Assembly: GCA_009841615.1 (NCBI GenBank)
Contig: VXLL01000003.1
Span: 36,154-100,153, forward strand
Reading direction: 5' to 3'
Length of the DNA stretch: 64,000 nucleotides
Source of the DNA: Gammaproteobacteria bacterium
GTDB taxonomy: Bacteria; Pseudomonadota; Gammaproteobacteria; Pseudomonadales; Azotimanducaceae
The notes below the pieces were generated by a model. The model saw only the letters and a program-made list of their open reading frames with translations, ran no database searches and was not told the origin of the DNA. Of this stretch, positions 18,849-27,032 are shown in pieces. Within the stretch, counting starts at the first letter, position 1. Each line of letters begins with the position of its first letter. The position numbers were made by a program, and so were the translations under genes.

Positions 18849-19520
18849 TCATGATTCGTCTTCGTCAGGAGTGGGTTCTTCCTCCTCAACGATGTCTTCC
18901 TCTTGTTCTTCTTCTTCTTCTTCTTCAACTGCACCACCCCTTGGCAGGTGAACTGAAACAACGAGGACATCATGCATGTCACCGTGCGTAAGTGAGACAA
19001 TCGACACGCCCTCGGGTAATTCCAAGTCGGTCAAGTGGATGGTTGTACCCAACTCTACATTCTCAAGGTCAATCGGGATAAACTCGGGTAGATTCTTTGG
19101 CAAACAACTGACTTCGATTTCGGTTAGATTCTTAGAAATTACCCCACTCTGTAGTCGTACACCGTGGCATTTGTCTTCGTTTAAATAGTGGATTGGTACA
19201 GAAATGTTGATAGCGCGGTCTTCACGTATACGAAGAAAGTCAATATGCAATACCTTGTCGGACGCTGGATTTCGTTGCAATTCTCGCAACACAACTCGCT
19301 CTTTCTTTCTTCCTATAACAAGCTCTAGCACTTGGGAGTAGAAGGCTTCGGCTTGTATAGCTTTTGCTACATGTCGATAGTCGATAGAGAAATATATTGT
19401 TGGCTGGTCTCCACCATACACGACACCGGGCACTTTGTCGTCTTGTCGTCGTAATCGACGAGCATGCCCTTTACCTAGCCCTGTTCTTTTTTCAACACTA
19501 AAGCTGAGCGCTTCTGACAT
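18849..19520 (-). CDS. rplY: 50S ribosomal protein L25 (CTC/TL5 long form)
   Basis: 223 residues. The N-terminal L25 domain binds 5S rRNA (RTGLGKGHARRLRRQ start, then the barrel with DKVLHIDFLRI). A CTC-type C-terminal beta domain follows (EIEVSCLPKNLPEFIPIDLENVELGTTIHLTDLELPEGV). The last ~30 residues are an extremely acidic tail of glutamates encoded by a trinucleotide repeat. AGAGAG upstream of ATG fits a ribosome binding site. First gene of rplY-pth-ychF, next to tRNA-Gln; prs, which usually lies between them, is absent. Confidence 0.95.
   Translation of the reverse strand: MSEALSFSVEKRTGLGKGHARRLRRQDDKVPGVVYGGDQPTIYFSIDYRHVAKAIQAEAFYSQVLELVIGRKKERVVLRELQRNPASDKVLHIDFLRIREDRAINISVPIHYLNEDKCHGVRLQSGVISKNLTEIEVSCLPKNLPEFIPIDLENVELGTTIHLTDLELPEGVSIVSLTHGDMHDVLVVSVHLPRGGAVEEEEEEEQEEDIVEEEEPTPDEDES
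18906..18926 (+). repeat. TTC trinucleotide microsatellite inside rplY
   Basis: Seven perfect TTC units on the plus strand, read as GAA (Glu) codons of the L25 acidic tail. Slippage here would add or remove glutamates without changing the frame. Confidence 0.85.
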
Positions 19521-19554
19521 GTTTTTTCTCTCTAAGAAATCGGAATATTAAAAA

Positions 19555-19629
19555 TGGCTGGGGTGGCAGGATTCGAACCTGCGAATGACGGGTTCAAAGC
19601 CCGTTGCCTTACCGCTTGGCCACACCCCA
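19555..19629 (-). tRNA. tRNA-Gln (anticodon TTG)
   Basis: 75 bases with encoded CCA. Minus-strand acceptor TGGGGTG pairs with CACCCCA, discriminator G. The D arm is GCCAAGCGGTAAGGC. The anticodon stem ACGGG/CCCGT encloses CTTTGAA with anticodon TTG. The T arm GCAGGTTCGAATCCTGC is perfect. A tRNA-Gln beside lolB/rplY is a conserved gammaproteobacterial arrangement. Confidence 0.96.
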
Positions 19630-19734
19630 AGAAAGCAAGGAATTTTAACTAGGCAGTATACGCAGTCAATTGAATTAAGCATCGTCTTCGCACCCTGGAG
19701 TTTGCATCGGGATTGAAAAATTGCACCAAAAGTA

Positions 19735-20298
19735 CTATTCGTTCTCGAACTTGGTGAAAAAGATTTTGATATTCGTGTCGTCTTTGTTCATTTCGAGTTT
19801 TTTCAAAGTGGTAGATTCTGGGTCTTTTTCTTTGTAAGAAAACTTGAACGTCCAACGATCACTAGAAAATTGTTCTAGTCTACCGTATGAGTCGTACTCT
19901 CGCTGCTCCCCCTCGTCAATGAGCTGACACGTCAAAGAAAGACATTTCCACAGTTCTTTGAAGGGCAAAGAGATCCCTAAGTGATGCTCAATCCATTCGT
20001 CTAAATCCACTTCTTCTTCTCTGTCTCCGTTGGAATATTCGACCGTCGCTTGATTCTCGTTTCCTTGCAAACGTACTCCGCTGAGCGCAAGTCGATCACG
20101 CAGAGTCAGTTGGAATGCAGAACCTGCTTCCAGCCAACGAAAAATTGTTACGAAGGATTGATCTGGTTGTTTGAATGCGATTCTTCCTTGATACGTCCGC
20201 GTTGCTTCATCTTGCGGTAGTAGTTCAGATTCTGGAAAAAACTGGCAGGAAGTGACCAAGAAAACACCAGCTCCAACTATCAAGGACTTAAGAACCAA
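19735..20298 (-). CDS. lolB: Outer-membrane lipoprotein LolB (probable)
   Basis: 188 residues from the TTG at 20298, preceded by AGGGA; ATG codons further upstream (20385, 20427) are in frame but give a long charged lead, and the latter overlaps hemA. The signal peptide LKSLIVGAGVFLVTSC ends in a lipobox VTSC. The mature part matches the LolB plan: TYQGRIAFKQPDQSFVTIFRWLEAGSAFQLTLRDRLALSGVRLQG, then an acidic region, then FSSDRWTFKFSY. LolB accepts lipoproteins from LolA and inserts them in the outer membrane. The call rests partly on position, divergent from hemA; sequence similarity is moderate. ispE, the usual downstream neighbour, is missing. Confidence 0.75.
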   Translation of the reverse strand: MVLKSLIVGAGVFLVTSCQFFPESELLPQDEATRTYQGRIAFKQPDQSFVTIFRWLEAGSAFQLTLRDRLALSGVRLQGNENQATVEYSNGDREEEVDLDEWIEHHLGISLPFKELWKCLSLTCQLIDEGEQREYDSYGRLEQFSSDRWTFKFSYKEKDPESTTLKKLEMNKDDTNIKIFFTKFENE

Positions 20299-20397
20299 CC
20301 CACTAGGTCCCTGTAGATTTCCCGAATTCGATACACTCCAGTGTTCGTATAATTTTTTAACGATTTTCCATATTGAAATGTACATATATATACTATA

Positions 20398-21675
20398 ATG
20401 TCGATTGTTGCCTTCGGTCTTAATCACCGGAATGCGGATATCGATTTACGCGGGCGAGCAAGCATTCTACCTCAGCAGCTTCAGGGTGCTCTACATCATC
20501 TTCTCGAATCTGTTTCGTGTATCGAAGAAGCCATGATTCTCTCCACGTGCAATCGTACCGAAGTGCATTGCGCGGTGCAATCTCCTCCAAACAAATCAAT
20601 ATTTAGTGATCAATTGAATCGTTGGTTGGCGGGATATCGCAATATTGCGCTCTCTGAACTTGAGAACAAGACCTATATTCATTGGGATCAAAGTGCAGTA
20701 CAACACATTATGCGTGTAGCTGCTGGTTTGGATTCTCAAATCTTAGGAGAACCAGAAATTTTTGGCCAGTACAAGTTTGCCTACCAAGAAGCGCAGGTTG
20801 CCGATACCATCGGTAAATATTTAGACCAAGTTGTATTGACAACTACTCAGACTTGCAAGAAAATCCGTTCTCGTACTGAGATTGGACAACACTCTATGTC
20901 AATCGCACAGGCGACAATAACGCGCGCACAACAGATTTTCTCAGACTTTGAATCGTTGCACGCGATGCTAATTGGTGCCGGTGCGACTATAAAGTTGGTG
21001 GCGCAACATCTACGCTCAGCAGGAATTCAGTCGATCGGAGTCGCGAACCGAACACTTGATCATGCCCAACAAATAGTCGCCGAACACGGCGGTGAAGCGA
21101 TCCCACTAGCCGAATTTGGTGAAAATTTACATAAGTATGACTTACTTATTAGCTCCACGAATAGCCCGACGCCGGTAGTCAGTCGAGAAGTCGTTGCGGA
21201 AGCATATAAGAAGCGTCGATACCGACCGTTCTTCATCGCTGACCTCGCCGTACCTCGAGACGTTGATCCTTTTGTGGATCAATTAAAAAATGTTTACGTG
21301 TACACCATCGACGATCTGTCATCAATCGTTCGTTCTAACCTAGAATTGCGGCAGCAACAGGTTGCTAAAGCAGAAGAATTTGTTCTTGAAGGTAGTCTAG
21401 ACTTAGAACAAAATGCTAGAGTTCGCAGTCAGTCGCATATCGTTGCTCAGTTCCGAAAGAACTTGGAATCCATTAGGGATCAAGAGGCTCGAGACGCCAT
21501 CTCGCGCATAGAAGCTGGTGAAGATCCCCAAGAAGTCATTGCGAGTTTAGCCCACACACTCACAATGAAGTTAGCCCACCCGCCAACGATTGCACTGCGA
21601 AACGCTAGTGCTAACGGTGACGTCGAACTTTTACGTCACTTACACGAGGCTTACGGACTTGAGGAATGCCTTTAG
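20398..21675 (+). CDS. hemA: Glutamyl-tRNA reductase
   Basis: 425 residues. N-terminal catalytic domain with ILSTCNRTEVH (nucleophile Cys51), the GLDSQILGEPEIFGQ motif, the NADPH-binding domain LIGAGATIKLVAQHL and a C-terminal helical dimerisation domain. It reduces Glu-tRNA to glutamate-1-semialdehyde, the first step of C5 heme synthesis. The ATG at 20398 matches the family N-terminus (xxVAFGLNHRNA). There is no recognisable Shine-Dalgarno: the preceding 30 bases are almost pure A/T. Head of the overlapping hemA-prfA-prmC run. Confidence 0.97.
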   Translation: MSIVAFGLNHRNADIDLRGRASILPQQLQGALHHLLESVSCIEEAMILSTCNRTEVHCAVQSPPNKSIFSDQLNRWLAGYRNIALSELENKTYIHWDQSAVQHIMRVAAGLDSQILGEPEIFGQYKFAYQEAQVADTIGKYLDQVVLTTTQTCKKIRSRTEIGQHSMSIAQATITRAQQIFSDFESLHAMLIGAGATIKLVAQHLRSAGIQSIGVANRTLDHAQQIVAEHGGEAIPLAEFGENLHKYDLLISSTNSPTPVVSREVVAEAYKKRRYRPFFIADLAVPRDVDPFVDQLKNVYVYTIDDLSSIVRSNLELRQQQVAKAEEFVLEGSLDLEQNARVRSQSHIVAQFRKNLESIRDQEARDAISRIEAGEDPQEVIASLAHTLTMKLAHPPTIALRNASANGDVELLRHLHEAYGLEECL

Positions 21676-22769
21676 CTGAGCGCATCGTACAGCTTTTAGA
21701 GGAATGTACAGATCGCTATGTCGAAATTCAAGCATTGCTTGGAGATCCGGATGTAGTTGACGACCAAGATCAGTTTAAGTCTTTTTCCCAAGAATATTCT
21801 GAACTGGAACCAATCGTCAGTGCATACGAAAAATTGCGGACCATTGAAGCTGATATCGAGAGTGCTAAAGAGTTGCTCAATTCACAAGATAGAGAGATGC
21901 GAATTCTTGCGCAGGACGAAATCGACCAATTGTCCCCACTATTAGAAGATGCCGTTAGCAACATCGAAAAATTGTTGTTACCCTCCGATCCCGATGATAC
22001 CGCCAATGTGTATCTTGAAATCCGAGCAGGGACAGGTGGAGATGAGGCCGCATTGTTTGCCGGTGACTTGGTCAAAATGTATGAACGCTACGCACAGTCT
22101 CAGGGATGGGTCGCTCGTCTGGTCAGTGTAAAACCGACTCCTCAAGGAGGTTATAAAGAGGCGATTTTTCGCATATCCGGGAACGAAGTCTTTTCCCGAC
22201 TAAAGTTTGAGTCTGGCGTGCACCGCGTTCAACGAATCCCAATCACTGAGTCACAAGGCCGCGTTCACACCTCGGCGTGTACCGTTGCTATCTTGCCTGA
22301 AGTGGAGGAACTAACCGAGGTCGAAGTGAAAGACTCCGATCTACGCATCGACACCTATCGAGCCTCTGGTGCTGGTGGGCAGCATGTCAACAAAACAGAT
22401 TCCGCAGTGCGCATCACTCATCTCCCAACCGGGGTCGTCGCGGAGTGTCAAGAAGAGCGGTCCCAGCATCAAAACAAAGAACGCGCTTTAGCGCTAATCA
22501 AGTCTAGACTCCTGAATGAGAAAAAGCGCGATCAAGAACAAGCACGCACACAAGACCGCAAACTCCAAGTAGGATCTGGAGACCGATCTGAACGAATTCG
22601 CACCTACAACTTTCCGCAAGGTCGACTTACGGATCATCGAGTCGGTTTAACACTTTATAAACTCGACGAAATTTTGGCTGGTTCGTTGGACCAAGTGATC
22701 GATCCGCTAGTTCAGGTCCATCAAGCCGATTTACTACGCGAGCTCAGAATTGAAGACTCAGTTATGTAG
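21666..22769 (+). CDS. prfA: Peptide chain release factor 1
   Basis: 367 residues. The GGQ peptidyl-hydrolysis motif is at 237-239 in SGAGGQHVNKTDSAVR. The stop-codon reading tripeptide is PIT (VQRIPITESQGR), of the PxT class that reads UAA and UAG. The first ~100 residues are the helical domain 1. ATG with GAGGA upstream, overlapping hemA by 10 bases; its glutamine methylase gene prmC overlaps the 3' end by 20 bases. An active UAG-reading RF1 makes efficient readthrough of the TAG in the DoxX gene less likely. Confidence 0.98.
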   Translation: MPLAERIVQLLEECTDRYVEIQALLGDPDVVDDQDQFKSFSQEYSELEPIVSAYEKLRTIEADIESAKELLNSQDREMRILAQDEIDQLSPLLEDAVSNIEKLLLPSDPDDTANVYLEIRAGTGGDEAALFAGDLVKMYERYAQSQGWVARLVSVKPTPQGGYKEAIFRISGNEVFSRLKFESGVHRVQRIPITESQGRVHTSACTVAILPEVEELTEVEVKDSDLRIDTYRASGAGGQHVNKTDSAVRITHLPTGVVAECQEERSQHQNKERALALIKSRLLNEKKRDQEQARTQDRKLQVGSGDRSERIRTYNFPQGRLTDHRVGLTLYKLDEILAGSLDQVIDPLVQVHQADLLRELRIEDSVM

Positions 22770-23592
22770 TAATACAACCGAGCTTGAGTTGGGCCACTGC
22801 TTTGATCGGGCGAAAGCAAACGTCGGTACGGACGAAGCAATGTTGTTAGCGACGCAACTTCTTGGAGTGTCATTCACGGAGTTATACACAGAGCGGGGAC
22901 GTCAACTGCCTCTCGCCGACGTCGAAAAACTGAATAGTGCAATTCAACGGAGACTTTGCGGAGAACCGATAGCGTACATCACCGGCTACAGGATGTTTCG
23001 TAAGCTCGACCTCCGTGTTTCACCTGCTGTTTTGATTCCACGATTCGAAACTGAATTGCTAGTTGATGTAGTCCTCGAACACACTTCCAACGGAGGTCGA
23101 GTATTGGATCTCGGTACGGGTTCTGGAGCGATCGCGATCGCACTCAGTAAAACGAAAGATTTGCAAGTAGTTGCAATTGACAACGACGAACGCGCATTGC
23201 AGGTATGCGCCGAAAATTGCAACGAACATGAAGCTAACGTTGAGCTGGTTCGTTCAAATTGGTTCGAAAACGTAAAAGGATGCTTTGATATTATTGTGTC
23301 AAATCCACCTTACGTCGCGGCAGACGATCCACATTTAGTCGAAGGAGATCTCAGATTTGAACCATCCTCCGCACTGGTTGGCGGACTTAGTGGTCTCGAA
23401 CACTTAGAAAAAATAATTACCTCAGCAATGAACTTCTTGAACCCAGGTGGCTGGCTCGTGGTCGAACATGGCTACGATCAACAAACTAGCGTCAAAGAGT
23501 TGTTTGCAGATCGAGGATACGCAAACATTCAACAACGACAAGACTATACAGATACACCGCGGGTGATGTGGGGACAGGCACGTGGACGATAA
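22750..23592 (+). CDS. prmC: Release factor glutamine methyltransferase PrmC (HemK)
   Basis: 280 residues. N-terminal helical substrate-binding domain; SAM-binding motif VLDLGTGSGAIAIAL (about 117-131); catalytic NPPY at 185-188; C-terminal GGWLVVEHGYDQ. It N5-methylates the glutamine of the GGQ motif in RF1 and RF2. Overlaps prfA by 20 bases and the following E1-like gene by 11 bases, so all four genes from hemA are translationally linked. Confidence 0.97.
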   Translation: MKTQLCSNTTELELGHCFDRAKANVGTDEAMLLATQLLGVSFTELYTERGRQLPLADVEKLNSAIQRRLCGEPIAYITGYRMFRKLDLRVSPAVLIPRFETELLVDVVLEHTSNGGRVLDLGTGSGAIAIALSKTKDLQVVAIDNDERALQVCAENCNEHEANVELVRSNWFENVKGCFDIIVSNPPYVAADDPHLVEGDLRFEPSSALVGGLSGLEHLEKIITSAMNFLNPGGWLVVEHGYDQQTSVKELFADRGYANIQQRQDYTDTPRVMWGQARGR

Positions 23593-24325
23593 ACAGTTGT
23601 TACGCTACAGTCGTCAGATCATGCTACCAGAGATTGATGTATTAGGTCAAGAAAAAATCAATTCTTCCCATGTCGCGATTGTCGGATTGGGTGGTCTTGG
23701 ATGCCCTGTGGCGATGTACTTGGCCGCATCCGGTGTTGGAAAGCTCACACTAGTAGACGACGATCTGGTCGAGCTTTCGAATCTACAACGACAAATAGCA
23801 CACACCGAGGATAGCATTGGAGTCGCTAAAGTGGATGCTGCTCGGCGCACCATAAGAGGACTAAACTCTCAAACGAAAGTCACTACCGTACAAATGCGTG
23901 TCGACGCTATCGAACTCGAACACCTGTTGACAGATGTTGAAGTTGTTGTTGATGCCACCGATAATTTTGAGGTTCGTTTCGCGATCAACGAGGTATCTCG
24001 AAAATTTAACCTACCGCTCGTGTCGGGTGCAGCTATTAGAATGGAAGGTCAGGTCATAGTACTAGACCCGCGTAATGCAGAATCTCCCTGTTATCGCTGC
24101 CTATATCCATCGGCGTCAACGGAGCCTCAGAATTGTGCTGAAAACGGTGTTTTCGCACCTTTGGTGGGAGTCATTGGTGCCCTTCAAGCTTTAGAGACTC
24201 TGAAGGTGATTTGTGAGCTCACCCAAGACTCAATCGGATGGGTACACTACTTTGACGCTAAACGGATGGCTTGGCGTAAATTAGGGCTTAAGCGAAATCC
24301 CTCATGTATTGAATGTGGTACGTAA
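23582..24325 (+). CDS. E1-like adenylyltransferase (MoeB/ThiF/HesA family)
   Basis: 247 residues from a GTG start within prmC. Nucleotide-binding loop VGLGGLGCPVAMYLAASGVG (GLGGLG 35-40), then DDDLVELSNLQRQ with the conserved Asp and Arg, DATDNFEVRFAINE and the crossover region ENGVFAPLVGVIG. Zinc ligands are Cys170/Cys173 (CYRC) and Cys242/Cys245 (CIEC). Such enzymes adenylate the C-terminal Gly-Gly of a ubiquitin-like sulfur carrier (MoaD or ThiS). Which partner it serves is not shown; a moeB-type gene after prmC is common in Gammaproteobacteria. A degraded copy of its 3' end lies at 26919. Confidence 0.92.
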   Translation: MDDKQLLRYSRQIMLPEIDVLGQEKINSSHVAIVGLGGLGCPVAMYLAASGVGKLTLVDDDLVELSNLQRQIAHTEDSIGVAKVDAARRTIRGLNSQTKVTTVQMRVDAIELEHLLTDVEVVVDATDNFEVRFAINEVSRKFNLPLVSGAAIRMEGQVIVLDPRNAESPCYRCLYPSASTEPQNCAENGVFAPLVGVIGALQALETLKVICELTQDSIGWVHYFDAKRMAWRKLGLKRNPSCIECGT

Positions 24326-24680
24326 GAGAGTCGTAAGAAAGCACGAACGCACCAGTCTACTTATTGCCTCTCCGAAATCAACATTCACAATGAAATTGAC
24401 GATTAGCGTTCCAACCATCCCATCCAAACCGCAAGGATGAACTGCTGATACAGACTGAGTGTTATCTACATGTTCAAGCAGATAAACTGTATTGAGTGTC
24501 TACTTCTAGAATGTAGCCCTTGGAATTAATCGTCCACTCTTCGACGATTACTTTTGTTAATTCATTGATATATATGAATATTGCAAAAGCACTAAGCACT
24601 CACAACATCCAAAAGTCCAGATTGGGACCACACCGGAAATGGTTTTGACACAAAAACCACGCTGAGTGAGGACCAGTCTT
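24326..24680. other. Intergenic region between converging genes
   Basis: No gene seen in 355 bases. The only structure is the hairpin at 24527-24550. This is the left part of the segment bounded by the E1-like gene and the copy of its 3' end. Confidence 0.5.
24527..24550 (+). terminator. Hairpin, possible bidirectional terminator
   Basis: Perfect 8-bp inverted repeat TAATCGTC / GACGATTA around an 8-base loop, followed by CTTTTGTT. It lies between two converging genes. The stem is A/T-rich and the T-tract interrupted, so it would be a weak terminator. Confidence 0.35.
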
Positions 24681-25277
24681 TCACCACTTATACTTCAACC
24701 CCACCGAAAAGTTCGATGCGTCGTGCGCTGATCCAAAGTAATGCGTAAACGCTAGTGAGATGGGACTATTCCAATTTTGATCGCGAGCGAATTCGACACC
24801 AGCAGAAAATACAGAAATCCGGCCTTTATCGTTGAACACCGAAGCTGTGGTGGTTTGACCGTTCTCCGTTTCTACCGAAACTTCCGCCCAATCGTCAAAA
24901 TAAGCCAGCCCTACTTTGAGTACCAAATTGAACGTATTATTTAACGGACGAGTGTACTTCCCAGAGAGTGAAGTGTAGAGAATACCAGGAGAGTCTACTT
25001 CGTAGCTCGTAGCTCGCGCGAACAAATCTGCATCGAGACGTTCAATGTAGCTAAATTCATCGACCGAAGGGGCGAAGTCAAAAAGGAATTCAACGCCAAA
25101 CTGATTATTTATGTCTCGTCCAATGGCCAATGGAATCCCAATTCCTTCCCCCACACCCGACGATTCGTTTTCCAGAAACGAAGAAAATCCGAAGGATACG
25201 TACCAGGGTTTTTCGACAGCTTGCACGGACGTAGCCGTGATTATGAGCAACACCAACCCATAAGTTAGCTTTTTCAT
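24681..25277 (-). CDS. Outer-membrane beta-barrel protein (OmpA-barrel/OmpW-like size)
   Basis: 198 residues. Clear signal peptide (MKKLTYGLVLLIITATSVQA). The mature part alternates polar and hydrophobic residues in about eight strand-like stretches and ends in LKYKW, with an aromatic last residue as required for BAM-mediated insertion. Most like the 8-stranded outer-membrane protein beta-barrel superfamily; the ligand or role cannot be inferred. GAGGAACC precedes the ATG. Divergent from the next gene, sharing a very short upstream region. Confidence 0.72.
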   Translation of the reverse strand: MKKLTYGLVLLIITATSVQAVEKPWYVSFGFSSFLENESSGVGEGIGIPLAIGRDINNQFGVEFLFDFAPSVDEFSYIERLDADLFARATSYEVDSPGILYTSLSGKYTRPLNNTFNLVLKVGLAYFDDWAEVSVETENGQTTTASVFNDKGRISVFSAGVEFARDQNWNSPISLAFTHYFGSAHDASNFSVGLKYKW

Positions 25278-25377
25278 TTAGTGGTTCCTCTTTGGATACA
25301 AATGCTTAGTGAAAGGTCGCAAGATTAGGGACTTATGTACGAAACTACACAAGGTGGCAACTAATTATAATAAAACC

Positions 25378-26781
25378 ATGTCATATAGAGGCATAACATA
25401 TCGTTTAATTCTTGGCGCTAAAGCCGGAGTGCGACAGCTCGCTTGTTTAGTTAGTGCGTGTCGGTACGTGTGGGAGCACGTCTTATGTGAAAACCAACGT
25501 TTATTGGAAGTTCAGGGAGAAGACCCGGTACGCAATCGGAAACCCCAGAAGTCGTTCTTCAGTTTGGGAAAAGACATTAAGCAATTACTATGGTGTGCTT
25601 CGCGCTTTGACAAAGCGTGTGGTGCGTTTCGCAGACGGATCGTAGTTTCTACTCACGTCTGGAAATGGGTCGCCATCATCGCATTAATCTGTTCTGTCGG
25701 AGCTTTGGGAATGCGCGTTGGTCCACGTTTAGACGGACCGTCACCAGAGGACACTCAAGGTATTCAAGATCCTTCCAATGTCCTAAAAGCGAGACTAACT
25801 ATCCCTTCAATGCGGCTGGCAATACCTGTGCTCAATCCCGGTATTCCCAAGAGTACGGAGGAACAGGAGAACGAGGGTATTTGGCCTGAACTGCGAAATG
25901 CCGAAGCAGTCCGTATTGCATTTAAGATGAAAGATTGGATAACGCGCTACAACCAATTCGACTCCATTATTGTTTCCGCAGATGTCTCCGTGAGCGCAGA
26001 TTTGTTCTTAGTAGCGCGCATTGTTCAGTCCAATAGTGAAGTAATGAGTCTCGCTTATCGGATTGTCGATGCGCGCGGCGTGATTTGGACCGAAGAGAGA
26101 ACGAAAACGTACCGCGCAGAAATTGGTTGGCACGAACGCTACGGCAAAACAGACAAAGATCCGTTCGACCCGTTGTACCAAGAAATTGCCGAGGACATCT
26201 ACCGTGAGCTCGCTGATAAAAGCGACTCGCATGTCAATCAACGAAAGCGCAACGAGTTTGTCGGACCGCGTTTATCGCGGCGATCAGAGTTAGAGTTAAT
26301 CACGATCACCAGAGATTTGGCGTTCGCAAAGTATGTGTCGCCAGAGTACCATGATTGCCTAAAAGACGATGGAAATCGACTCAAGATTGAGTATCTGCCA
26401 GAATACACTTCAGAATCGTGGTCACGAATTATGTCAGTGATGACTCGTGAAGAGGACTTCGTCCGTGTCATTGAAGAATATTACAAGGAGTTTGTAACAA
26501 AAATTGAAACGGACTATCGAACTTGGCAACGGGACGCCTTTCCAATAGCTCGCAAACTACGCATCGAGGAAGACAAGAGAGAAGCGCTCACAGAGATAAA
26601 CAATCTCGGCAGTAGATTGCATACCACAGTAAAACCCACAAGAATCGACGTAAATGGAAAAGTGGTGACTCTTACTGGAAGTGTCCAGTCGCAATTCGCG
26701 GCGTGGCGATCAATGATCACTGATATCTACGATGCTTCAAAGAGTTCAAACGCGGTCAAGGTTCTATCCGACGATCCATAA
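25378..26781 (+). CDS. Membrane-anchored protein of unknown function, paralog of the protein at 40952
   Basis: 467 residues from the ATG at 25378 (GTG at 25309 is also in frame). The first ~110 residues have no match in its paralog and end in a hydrophobic helix (VWKWVAIIALICSVGALG). From MRVGPRLDGP onward it aligns almost end to end with the 40952 protein: LRLAIP-like MRLAIPVLNPGIP, EGIWPELRNAEAVR, RYNQFDSIIVSADVSVSAD, ARGVIWTEERTK, GWHERYGKTDKDPFDPLY, then the tail RIDVNGKVVTLTGSV. It lacks the ~55-residue glycine/alanine-rich insert of the other copy. Function unknown; the shared core alternates strands and helices like a periplasmic domain. Confidence 0.7.
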   Translation: MSYRGITYRLILGAKAGVRQLACLVSACRYVWEHVLCENQRLLEVQGEDPVRNRKPQKSFFSLGKDIKQLLWCASRFDKACGAFRRRIVVSTHVWKWVAIIALICSVGALGMRVGPRLDGPSPEDTQGIQDPSNVLKARLTIPSMRLAIPVLNPGIPKSTEEQENEGIWPELRNAEAVRIAFKMKDWITRYNQFDSIIVSADVSVSADLFLVARIVQSNSEVMSLAYRIVDARGVIWTEERTKTYRAEIGWHERYGKTDKDPFDPLYQEIAEDIYRELADKSDSHVNQRKRNEFVGPRLSRRSELELITITRDLAFAKYVSPEYHDCLKDDGNRLKIEYLPEYTSESWSRIMSVMTREEDFVRVIEEYYKEFVTKIETDYRTWQRDAFPIARKLRIEEDKREALTEINNLGSRLHTTVKPTRIDVNGKVVTLTGSVQSQFAAWRSMITDIYDASKSSNAVKVLSDDP

Positions 26782-26786
26782 ATCGC

Positions 26787-26804
26787 AACTCTAAACCTAG
26801 AGTT
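26787..26804 (+). terminator. Short hairpin just after the 25378 gene
   Basis: Perfect 7-bp stem AACTCTA / TAGAGTT with a 4-base loop, 5 bases after the stop codon. No U-run follows, so terminator function is only suggested by position. Confidence 0.3.
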
Positions 26805-26918
26805 CTCGTACCCGTGCTTAAGCGGTGGGAAAGGGACGTCAATTCTTGACTACAGATTGAATCCATCGAAAGGTTGGGTCTCAAAACTGCGAAAAAGGGT
26901 GCAATCATCGTATTCAAC

Positions 26919-27032
26919 CTAAAAGTTGTGTCATGTCAACGAAGGATGGGAACACTATTTCGACGCCAATCGAATGGAATGGGAGAGGTACGACTTAAGC
27001 GAAATCCTTCATGTCCTGTGTGTGTACCGTGA
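26919..27032 (+). pseudogene. Frameshifted remnant of the 3' end of an E1-like (MoeB/ThiF/HesA) gene
   Basis: The plus strand reads LKVV, then in a second frame NEGWEHYFDANRMEW, then in a third frame LKRNPSCPVCVP followed by TGA at 27030-27032. These match, in order, LKVI, SIGWVHYFDAKRMAW and LKRNPSCIECGT at the C-terminus of the intact gene ending at 24325, including the terminal Cys-x-x-Cys zinc pair. At DNA level the two are similar but clearly diverged, with small deletions. The last part overlaps, in antisense, the 3' end of lipB. No upstream part of the gene is present. Confidence 0.8.

Noticed and set aside
25366..25371. TATAAT close to the ATG of the 25378 gene as a promoter
   Set aside because: No -35 at a useful distance, and it would place transcription start at or after the ATG.
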